Below are positions 1 through 5,170 of a DNA stretch of 5,170 bases, in pieces. The DNA is from Lachnospiraceae bacterium UBA7110. GTDB lineage: Bacteria; Bacillota; Clostridia; Lachnospirales; Lachnospiraceae. The position numbers and the translations under genes were made by a program. Below the pieces are notes generated by a model. That model saw only the letters and a program-made list of their open reading frames with translations. It had not been told where the DNA came from and ran no database searches. The number at the start of each line of letters is the position of its first letter. The stretch's first letter is position 1. The stretch is taken from positions 43,521-48,690 of the forward strand of contig DKYC01000042.1 of the NCBI GenBank assembly GCA_002492295.1, given 5' to 3'.

Positions 1-447
1 GTGAAACACCCATACACATGAAACCGCAAATGCAATACAGCATACCGAAATATAAAAATAAGAATTAATTACCCCCCTGATTAAAAACTGGATTCCAAGC
101 AGAAAAGAAACAATTGAGAGAAACATATCCATCAGCAAATGTGCCTTTTCTTTCCGCAATATAATCTTTAACGTGACAGGAAGTATCAATGCAAGCAAAA
201 CAAGCGGAATTCCATAATGGAGATACGTTGTATCTTCCATGTCCGTGAAGCTCGAAAAAAGTGTTTTTTCCCCTTCCCCCAAGACCGTCTTCACAATTGA
301 CATGATGCCGTAAAAAACAACCCCGTAAAAACAGATGTTTTTTATCCGAAAATGTCTGTCTGTGTTGTCCATAACCAGCATATGAATGAATGCCGCCAAT
401 ACGCCTGCCAAAATACACATTGCCAATACGCCAATATAGTTCTCCAT
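1..447 (-). CDS. Multi-helix membrane protein, function unknown, C-terminus cut by window edge
   Basis: The frame is open from ATG at 447 to base 1 without a stop, giving 149 residues with the C-terminus missing. The protein begins MENYIGVLAMCILAGVLAAF and has about five hydrophobic segments, near residues 5-25, 37-53, 78-98, 107-124 and 129-148, so it is an integral membrane protein. A short polar loop (about 55-77, with FSSFTDMEDTTYLHYG) lies between helices 2 and 3. An in-frame TAA nine bases upstream fixes ATG 447 as the first usable ATG. The nearest Shine-Dalgarno, GGAGG at 465-461, is 13 nt away, which is long, and an ATG-TAA element sits between them. The gene follows the 107-residue membrane protein by 54 nt and belongs to the same operon. 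I do not recognise the family. Five helices in the first 150 residues would fit the membrane domain of another LtaS-like enzyme, but no catalytic domain is visible, so this is only a guess. The coding call is firm; the function is not. Confidence 0.8.
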   Translation of the reverse strand, partial: MENYIGVLAMCILAGVLAAFIHMLVMDNTDRHFRIKNICFYGVVFYGIMSIVKTVLGEGEKTLFSSFTDMEDTTYLHYGIPLVLLALILPVTLKIILRKEKAHLLMDMFLSIVSFLLGIQFLIRGVINSYFYISVCCIAFAVSCVWVFH

Positions 448-450
448 CTT

Positions 451-465
451 TTACATGATACCTCC
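451..465 (-). promoter_or_regulatory. Shine-Dalgarno followed by an ATG-TAA start-stop element
   Basis: Reading the minus strand, GGAGG (465-461) is followed by four bases, then ATG (456-454) directly followed by the stop TAA (453-451), then AAG and the presumed true start ATG (447-445) in the same frame. The strong Shine-Dalgarno is therefore somewhat close to the start-stop ATG (4 nt) and far from the gene ATG (13 nt). Ribosomes could initiate at the mini-ORF, terminate at once and reinitiate 3 nt downstream, which would lower or tune expression. The sequence is seen directly; the regulatory effect is inference, and the arrangement may be accidental. Confidence 0.45.
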
Positions 466-501
466 GTTTTTTCTTTTACAGAACCCAAAAACACTTCTTT
501 A

Positions 502-825
502 TTACTCTTTATCCCTTTTTTCCACCTTAATATCCACATTTTTCCTCAGGAAACCAAATACAAGCCCCCAAAGCAATGCAATGATTACCGCCATAAACAT
601 TGCCGAGTTTCCATATGAAATTTCCGTTATTCCATCCACCCTGTCTATTCTTGTTATTCTCCCAAGCGGACTAAGGATTATGTAGGTTGTCATCATATCC
701 GTCATTGAATACATCAAATATGTAATAATTGCGCTATACCAGTTTGGGGCATTCTTTCCCGAACATTTTTCCGATAAAAGATAAGTCATCGCCCCACACC
801 CCAATATAATCAAATAATTAAACAT
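502..825 (-). CDS. Small three-helix membrane protein, family unknown
   Basis: This 107-residue protein has ATG at 825 and TAA at 504-502. The start is supported by AGGGGG at 838-833 with a 7-nt spacer. Three hydrophobic segments are visible: about residues 2-18, 30-52 (with TDMMTTYIILSPLGRI at its end) and 73-93. A short polar loop with DRVDGITEISYG lies between the last two, and the tail from about 94 is strongly charged (RKNVDIKVEKRDKE) and probably cytoplasmic. I see no catalytic motif and do not recognise a family; it does not look like the DUF2304 or GtrA small membrane proteins. It starts 11 nt after the stop of the MdoB-like phosphoglycerol transferase gene, with its Shine-Dalgarno overlapping that stop, so the two are probably translationally coupled. 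Small membrane proteins in such operons sometimes stabilise a neighbouring glycosyltransferase, as GacJ does for GacI in group A Streptococcus. A similar accessory role here is inference from position and size only. Confidence 0.85.
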   Translation of the reverse strand: MFNYLIILGCGAMTYLLSEKCSGKNAPNWYSAIITYLMYSMTDMMTTYIILSPLGRITRIDRVDGITEISYGNSAMFMAVIIALLWGLVFGFLRKNVDIKVEKRDKE

Positions 826-839
826 TATAATTCCCCCTA
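826..839 (-). promoter_or_regulatory. Ribosome binding site overlapping the upstream stop codon
   Basis: The TAG stop of the MdoB-like gene (839-837) shares bases with the run AGGGGG (838-833), which serves as Shine-Dalgarno for the 107-residue gene with the spacer AATTATA before ATG 825. A ribosome terminating on the upstream gene sits on this site, so translational coupling of the two genes is likely. The site is seen directly; the coupling is inferred. Confidence 0.7.
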
Positions 840-2387
840 ATTCTTTTTTGGATATAAAATATTGTTATCATAAAAACGCGATCTTTTATTAAGTTCCGCA
901 AAAAGCTCCTCATACCCATACTCTTCCGCCAGCGTGGGCACATCCGAGAATAAATTTGTCCCGATTCCTAAACGTTCCCCCTCTATCCGGGCGCCTAAGC
1001 TTCCAAGGACTGTCGGAAAGATATCAAGGGTTGTAAATTTTCTGTTTTTCATTTTTACAGGCTGTACCTTGGCATTTATAAATACATTATACACCTTTCT
1101 TACGGTATCACCCTGATGCTTATCATACCCATAATTCTCCAAAAATCCGACTTCCATGCTGCCATGATCGCCTACAATGCAAATTGTCGTATTTTCATAA
1201 AAATCCTGTTGCTTTATCCACTCTACAAAATCATTTATCTGACGCGACGCACACGCCCATACATTTTCATACTGGCTTCCATATGTATCAGGACACAGTT
1301 CACAGGTTCCCGTACCTCCCGCATGCGTATCAACGGTAATCAGCGAAAAGTTAAACGGTTTATCATCTGCAGAAAGCTCTGTCAGTTTTTCTTTTGCAAA
1401 CTGATATAATCTCCTGTCCTGAATCCCCCAGTTCTGCGCTTCACCCTCCTGAAGCTTTCCCTCTGCAATGGCGCTTCCCTTATCCCAGATTTCATAATTG
1501 CCATGTTGTGTGAAATAATCCCGCCGTCCCGCAAAATCAAAGTCGGTACCTGCCATAAAGAAATTATGGTATCCCTCTGCTTCAAGGATTTCACCAAGCG
1601 ATGTCAAACCGGGCATAAACGTGGAATAATGCCCCATGGAATTATCCACGCCTCCCGAGCCGTCCTGGTATTTAAAAAGCTTTAGCGGCATCCCTGACGT
1701 TTCCGCCAGAAGCCCCGCCATAGTCCATCCGCAGGAAGGAGCTACCGTAGCTCCCTCAAAAAGCTCGGAATGGGAAAAGCTAATATTATTTTTTGCAAGC
1801 TGTGTCATTTCCGGGATGATGTTTTTATCCAACAGGCCCCCGTTTTCTTTATCCATAAACGATGTTTCCGCCGACTCGACAAAAATAAAAATAAGATTCT
1901 GCTTTTCTTTTGGAAATACAATATTTGCTTTTGCGGCATCAACGTACTCTTTTTCAATAAATTCCGACGCCTCTATCTGGCTTTTTATATATGCAAACAG
2001 CTCAAACTTATCATTCGCGATACTGACCATCTCTCCAAACCATATAAGAAATACAAGAACCCATGCCCCTGTGTTTAGTTTAAAGGGCAGTATTGAAATT
2101 TCGGTCTCCTTTTCCTTATAAAACAGTTTAATACTGTATTTGCGCCGGGGCTTATGGATATAGGCAAAAAGTTCCACTCCAAATAAAAGTATTGCCGGAC
2201 AAAAAGCATACAGGAAATAGGTTTTAAAATACGAAACAGATGTTCCTTTCAAAGGCATATTCAGTGTAAAAATAATTTCATTCAGACCAACATTCCCAAA
2301 ATTATTAAAACACCACACCATACTAAACGATAATAACATTAGTACTAATACAAAAAACTGGACAATCATTACTTTAAACCGTTTCAT
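837..2387 (-). CDS. MdoB/OpgB-like membrane phosphoglycerol transferase (sulfatase fold)
   Basis: This 516-residue enzyme of the alkaline phosphatase/sulfatase superfamily has ATG at 2387, behind AAGGA at 2398-2394 with a 6-nt spacer. Hydrophobic segments lie near residues 7-27, 54-76 and 107-122, and a large extracytoplasmic catalytic domain starts near 160. Expected metal and active-site residues are present: E171 in NLIFIFVESAE, the presumed nucleophile T222 in CGWTMAG, R288/R289 in FAGRRD, H355 in TVDTHAGG, and D407-H408 in VGDHG. The segment after T222 (MAGLLAETSGMPL), the FAGRRDYFTQHG segment, the Cys-rich stretch after DTH (C362, C365, C379) and the end FTTLDIFPTVL...RLGIGTNLF recall E. 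coli MdoB/OpgB more than LtaS. Family members transfer sn-glycerol-1-phosphate from phosphatidylglycerol to glycans on the outer membrane face. The acceptor here is unknown. Gram-positive relatives such as GacH decorate wall polysaccharide with glycerol phosphate. A phosphoethanolamine or true sulfatase role is less likely. The gene starts 26 nt after the GtrII-like gene. Confidence 0.88.
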   Translation of the reverse strand: MKRFKVMIVQFFVLVLMLLSFSMVWCFNNFGNVGLNEIIFTLNMPLKGTSVSYFKTYFLYAFCPAILLFGVELFAYIHKPRRKYSIKLFYKEKETEISILPFKLNTGAWVLVFLIWFGEMVSIANDKFELFAYIKSQIEASEFIEKEYVDAAKANIVFPKEKQNLIFIFVESAETSFMDKENGGLLDKNIIPEMTQLAKNNISFSHSELFEGATVAPSCGWTMAGLLAETSGMPLKLFKYQDGSGGVDNSMGHYSTFMPGLTSLGEILEAEGYHNFFMAGTDFDFAGRRDYFTQHGNYEIWDKGSAIAEGKLQEGEAQNWGIQDRRLYQFAKEKLTELSADDKPFNFSLITVDTHAGGTGTCELCPDTYGSQYENVWACASRQINDFVEWIKQQDFYENTTICIVGDHGSMEVGFLENYGYDKHQGDTVRKVYNVFINAKVQPVKMKNRKFTTLDIFPTVLGSLGARIEGERLGIGTNLFSDVPTLAEEYGYEELFAELNKRSRFYDNNILYPKKN

Positions 2388-2413
2388 GCTTTTTCCTTAG
2401 TTCTCCCTCTACC

Positions 2414-4006
2414 TTAATCTGCAAGTTTTACCACAACAGTATAATCCATAATCCTCATGGAACCTTTTGCCGGATACACGGGCATTTGTGCGATTTCCTC
2501 ATTATCTACATCAACCTCCGCAAGCTTGGCGTCAAAGCCACAGTAATATTTCAGAAAGTACTCAATGCTATATGTCTGAGCCACGACTGCATCCCGGCCG
2601 CTCATCTCAAACACTTCCATAACCTGATTCCGGTACAGGCTTTTGTCTTCTATCTTATCATGCCCTACCAGCGCAATCTTCATTTCCGGTTCATAGCCCT
2701 CAAGCCCCTTTATTTGTGTAATTATTGTCCCGTAATACCCTGATGCCTGTTCAAGACCCAAATTCAGGCTTAAATACTGCGCATTCGCGAAATGACAATA
2801 ACTCATAACCCCGGCTGCAAGCACTGCCGTCATTACCCATTCCGCCCGCAGAACATGGTTTTCACCGCCCCGTCCCATTACATGGTTTTTATATCTGTCA
2901 AGAAGGCATACCGGCAGAATAAGGATACTGACATAAGAATACCGCATCAGTGAATACACGTCTGAACACACAAGGTAAATACTGTTGACAGCAATGATAA
3001 AAACAGCCGTCAAAACTGCCAGTTGTACCGCTTTCAGATACTTCCGTCCCCTGACGGATATTCTGGCAAAAAACACAATAAGTATCCCCGTAAACAGAAA
3101 AAGGAAAAGATACATGCATTTTGTCACATGGTTATAACTGAGTTCCAGGTTATTATTGCAGGCAAGACCAAAGAAATTACGGAAGATGCCCTTTATAAAA
3201 TCCAAAAGACGTATCAGCGAAAAACTTCCTATTGTACTGACTCCTTTATAATCTGCCAGTTCCTGCTTTGTAACCGCCAATGATATCTTCGTGATGATAA
3301 GATAGAATAAACTGCCCAAAATAAGCTGCCCTAAGTAATATAAGGATACCCTGATGATATCCCAATCATCCCTTTTGCCTTCAACAGCCAGCAGTATAAT
3401 TACCATAACATATACCGTAGCGGCAAATGGCACATAAGCCTGATAAATCCCCATAGAACATGCCAGCATCAAGGATGCCGGCACAAAATAACGTTTTCCC
3501 CTGACTGTCAGATAAACAGCACAGACCGATAAAAACAGTGCGGCCGCATAATACGGAGCCGTAAACATAAAGAAAAACGTAGCTGTCCAGCTTGGATATA
3601 CCGCCATTGCAGCCCCGATGAGCACATTGCCTGCCATACTTTTCACCGCAAATATATCCGCCACAAGTCCCGCTGACAAAGCAATCAAAACAAGCGTAAC
3701 CAAACCGTTAATCCATGGAAGACTATAAACAAAATCCAAATGATATGCCGCGGCGCCTAAAACCCATAAAAACCATCTTCCAAGCCGGAATGTCGCGCCA
3801 AATCCATTCAGTACCATATCATCATAATTAGGCAGTTTATTCATAAACATATATAAATGCGCAACCATTCCAAAAATAAATGCTGATGCAGACGCCATTT
3901 TAAATGGTTTTGAAATTTTGCGGTAAATTGCATGGATTGTTTCATCTACGGATTGTACTCTTTTCAAATTTACACCTTTCACTTCCATATTATATACCAT
4001 TACCAT
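2414..4006 (-). CDS. GtrII-family membrane glucosyltransferase-like protein (GT-C type)
   Basis: From ATG 4006 the protein has 530 residues. About ten or eleven hydrophobic segments span residues 39-410: roughly 39-57, 76-92, 99-119, 125-150, 155-170, 175-205, 223-247, 298-315, 327-347, 352-370 and 390-409. The first outer loop holds NYDDMVLNGFG (D62, D63) followed by RLGRWFLWVLG, and further on comes FMFTAPYYAAALFLSVCAVY. These are typical of the GtrII glucosyltransferase family (Glucos_trans_II). Family members are known to transfer glucose from polyprenyl-phosphate glucose to O-antigen outside the cytoplasmic membrane; the acidic pair in the first loop is probably catalytic, by analogy with other GT-C enzymes. 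A soluble C-terminal region (about 425-530) follows. The sugar and acceptor cannot be read from sequence. ATG 4006 lies 2 nt after the stop of the LtaS-like gene, suggesting coupling, but has no Shine-Dalgarno. TTG at 3967, which would give 517 residues, has one (AAAGGTG). The true start is therefore uncertain; the family call is fairly secure. Confidence 0.85.
   Translation of the reverse strand: MVMVYNMEVKGVNLKRVQSVDETIHAIYRKISKPFKMASASAFIFGMVAHLYMFMNKLPNYDDMVLNGFGATFRLGRWFLWVLGAAAYHLDFVYSLPWINGLVTLVLIALSAGLVADIFAVKSMAGNVLIGAAMAVYPSWTATFFFMFTAPYYAAALFLSVCAVYLTVRGKRYFVPASLMLACSMGIYQAYVPFAATVYVMVIILLAVEGKRDDWDIIRVSLYYLGQLILGSLFYLIITKISLAVTKQELADYKGVSTIGSFSLIRLLDFIKGIFRNFFGLACNNNLELSYNHVTKCMYLFLFLFTGILIVFFARISVRGRKYLKAVQLAVLTAVFIIAVNSIYLVCSDVYSLMRYSYVSILILPVCLLDRYKNHVMGRGGENHVLRAEWVMTAVLAAGVMSYCHFANAQYLSLNLGLEQASGYYGTIITQIKGLEGYEPEMKIALVGHDKIEDKSLYRNQVMEVFEMSGRDAVVAQTYSIEYFLKYYCGFDAKLAEVDVDNEEIAQMPVYPAKGSMRIMDYTVVVKLAD
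3965..3979 (-). promoter_or_regulatory. Candidate ribosome binding site for an alternative TTG start
   Basis: AAAGGTG at 3979-3973 is followed by the 5-nt spacer TAAAT and a TTG codon at 3967-3965, in frame with the GtrII-like gene. The upstream ATG codons at 4006, 4000 and 3988 lack a comparable purine-rich site. Starting at TTG would remove 13 residues (MVMVYNMEVKGVN) that show no membrane or domain feature. The other reading is coupled initiation at ATG 4006, right behind the upstream stop codon. Confidence 0.45.
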
Positions 4007-4008
4007 GG

Positions 4009-5170
4009 TCAGTTAAAAACAGTTTTATCTGAATCCGGGTCAAAAATATTTGCATACTGGAGGATACGGTACTGGTTAAGCTCCTCCTTTATTCCTTCTA
4101 TAACGGCCTGGTCATCATAGGAATAATACTGTCCATCAACGACATATCCGTACGCATTCACAGCGCTTAGCTTATCCTGCAAACCATAAAGGAATGAAAA
4201 GTATGGCGGTACATCCATTCCCGCATTTTCAAGAAGCAAAGCCGGCAGGAAATTCAGACTTGTCAGTTCATATACCGTTTCCCTGCTTTCATAGTTTTTC
4301 CATATAAAAAACGGAACTTTATATTTCTCTACAGAATCGTTTGCAACACCCGCTTCAGCATAAAACCCGTCCGATAACCGCGGCTGGTGATCCCCATAAA
4401 ACAAGACAACGACTTTCTCATCATAATTCCTAAAATAGTCGATAAATGCTTCCAATGCCTCATCGCTTATATGAATCAAGGAAAGATACTGGTTCAAATC
4501 CCCATAATCCCCATTCAAATTCAGGACCTCTATACTGCTTTCAAAATCATCATATACATACCCTCCGTGGTTCTGCATTGTAATTCCATATACAAATAAC
4601 GGATTATCGTCTTTTTTCTCAAATAAAGATATGATTTTCTGATAAAACTCCCTATCGGAAACATAACTCCTCACGAAATCATTCTGTTCAAAATCCTCTA
4701 TAAAAAGACTCTCGTCAAATCCCATATATTGAAAGACCTTCTCCCGATTCCATCCGCTTGCATAATACGGATGCATTGCAATTGCCGTATAATCCCTGTT
4801 CTTTAGCAGACTCACAAGTGAATTGACATCCTCATTAATATACTGCTGATAGGCAACTGAGCCTTGTGGCATGAACACCATGGAATTTCCTGTCAGAGTC
4901 TCCCACTCCGACACCGCTGTATTCCCTCCAAAAACAGAAGACAGCGCGTATCCATGCAGACTCTCTGAACACACTTTTTGGAAATTCGGCATTACCGGAA
5001 TATTGGTATCAAGCCTGGTTAACACATTTAAATCACTGTACGCCTCGCTCATCACAATAATAATATTGGGCGTTTCTTTATTTTCCCCAGTACTTCTATA
5101 TGGCTGTACGATATCTGCTACTTTCTCTAAGGAATACCCTTCCGGTTCCTCTATCTTGGAATATTTTATT
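4009..5170 (-). CDS. LtaS-like phosphoglycerol transferase, catalytic domain, N-terminus off window
   Basis: The frame stays open from the TGA stop at 4011-4009 to the right edge, giving 386 residues. The ATGs near 5052 are internal, because the frame continues upstream as IKYSKIEEPEGYSL... and through the strand PNIIIVMSEAYSDL, which carries the metal-binding Glu. The missing part should hold the start and the usual membrane helices. Counting from the first complete codon (5169), the residues match S. aureus LtaS in kind and spacing: E42 (E255), T84 in GGNTAVSEWETLTG (nucleophile T300), W140 and R142 in SGWNREKVFQYMGFD (W354, R356), H201 in TMQNHGGYV (H416), and D260-H261 in YGDHQPRLS (D475, H476). 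Family members release glycerol phosphate from phosphatidylglycerol and add it to a lipoteichoic acid chain, a primer or a glycan, outside the membrane. The acceptor is unknown here. Since the active site is intact, it is probably functional. It lies 2 nt upstream of the GtrII-like gene. A phosphoethanolamine transferase is less likely, given the WNR motif. Confidence 0.9.
   Translation of the reverse strand, partial: IKYSKIEEPEGYSLEKVADIVQPYRSTGENKETPNIIIVMSEAYSDLNVLTRLDTNIPVMPNFQKVCSESLHGYALSSVFGGNTAVSEWETLTGNSMVFMPQGSVAYQQYINEDVNSLVSLLKNRDYTAIAMHPYYASGWNREKVFQYMGFDESLFIEDFEQNDFVRSYVSDREFYQKIISLFEKKDDNPLFVYGITMQNHGGYVYDDFESSIEVLNLNGDYGDLNQYLSLIHISDEALEAFIDYFRNYDEKVVVLFYGDHQPRLSDGFYAEAGVANDSVEKYKVPFFIWKNYESRETVYELTSLNFLPALLLENAGMDVPPYFSFLYGLQDKLSAVNAYGYVVDGQYYSYDDQAVIEGIKEELNQYRILQYANIFDPDSDKTVFN

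Larger units (their letters stand above)
1..5170 (-). other. Interior of one envelope-glycan operon
   Basis: All five genes point the same way with gaps of 2, 26, 11 and 54 nt. None of the gaps contains a G+C-rich hairpin followed by a T run, and none shows a convincing -35/-10 pair. A single transcript entering from beyond 5170 and leaving beyond 1 is the simplest reading. Every product is membrane-embedded or membrane-anchored, and three of the five belong to families acting on glycans or glycerol-phosphate polymers outside the membrane. A weak internal promoter in the 54-nt gap at 448-501 cannot be ruled out. Confidence 0.75.

Noticed and set aside
448..501. The 54-nt gap was examined for a terminator, a riboswitch or an internal promoter.
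   Set aside because: No stable hairpin with a U tract and no clear -35/-10 pair are visible, and it is too short for a riboswitch; only the Shine-Dalgarno, start-stop and short repeat are supportable.
65..539. Two minus-strand open frames (418-65 and 539-342) overlapping the left-edge gene.
   Set aside because: They lack membrane-protein or family character and are out of frame with the longer hydrophobic frame from 447 to the edge, which has a sensible start and no stop.
352..685. Plus-strand open frames of 88 and 76 codons at 352-618 and 455-685.
   Set aside because: They cross two minus-strand genes and their junction, have low-complexity hydrophobic content and carry no recognisable motif.
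1382..1597. A 71-codon minus-strand frame inside the MdoB-like gene, considered as a possible frameshift product.
   Set aside because: The main frame runs unbroken through the region with conserved motifs on both sides, so no frameshift is needed.
1636..2121. A 161-codon plus-strand open frame antisense to the MdoB-like gene.
   Set aside because: It is a shadow of a strongly supported gene with all catalytic motifs; it shows no family motif and I see no Shine-Dalgarno.
4468..4494. The peptide LSLIHIS in the LtaS-like protein resembles the well-known translation of Nextera transposon adapter sequence.
   Set aside because: The DNA behind it does not match the adapter (it uses CTT TCC TTG ATT CAT ATA), and the residues continue a normal family segment (SDEALEAFIDYF), so this is not contamination.
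1..5170. tRNA or rRNA genes, CRISPR arrays, insertion sequences, attachment sites or phage genes.
   Set aside because: Almost all of the window is covered by coding sequence of five envelope-type genes, and I saw no cloverleaf, spaced repeat array, transposase motif or terminal inverted repeat.

Overview
The window looks like the interior of a cell-envelope operon from a low-to-moderate GC Gram-positive bacterium, most likely a Clostridia member such as Lachnospiraceae. This rests on protein style (the PN-III-V-MSE and GDHQP motifs of Clostridial LTA-synthase-like enzymes), AT-leaning codon use and purine-rich Shine-Dalgarno sites. It was judged by eye, without a database search. All five genes are on the minus strand, so transcription runs from position 5170 towards position 1. 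Gaps between genes are 2, 26, 11 and 54 nt. I see no promoter or terminator inside, and both ends of the window cut through a gene.

In transcription order, the window holds these genes. (1) 5170-4009 is the C-terminal catalytic part of an LtaS-type membrane sulfatase-fold phosphoglycerol transferase; its start and membrane domain lie off the right edge. (2) 4006-2414 is a polytopic GT-C-like protein of the GtrII glucosyltransferase family. (3) 2387-837 is a second sulfatase-fold enzyme of a different subtype, closest to the MdoB/OpgB phosphoglycerol transferases known for osmoregulated periplasmic glucans. (4) 825-502 is a 107-residue membrane protein with three predicted helices that I do not recognise. 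(5) 447-1 is a multi-helix membrane protein that runs off the left edge and is also unrecognised.

The likely joint function, by inference, is decoration of an extracytoplasmic glycopolymer or glycolipid. The GtrII-like enzyme would add a sugar from a lipid-phosphate donor on the outer face of the membrane. The two phosphoglycerol transferases would then move glycerol phosphate from phosphatidylglycerol onto the glycan or onto a growing chain. The logic resembles the GacH/GacI/GacL system of streptococcal group A carbohydrate and the Gtr serotype-conversion systems, but the gene set here is not one I can match to a named system. The lipid-sugar synthase and flippase that such a system needs are not in the window.

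At the fine scale, three junctions have notable translation signals: an ATG-TAA start-stop element between a strong Shine-Dalgarno and the start of the last gene, a Shine-Dalgarno overlapping the stop codon of the MdoB-like gene, and an uncertain start (ATG or TTG) for the GtrII-like gene. There is no RNA gene, mobile element or CRISPR array that I can see, and no gene-free stretch longer than 54 nt.
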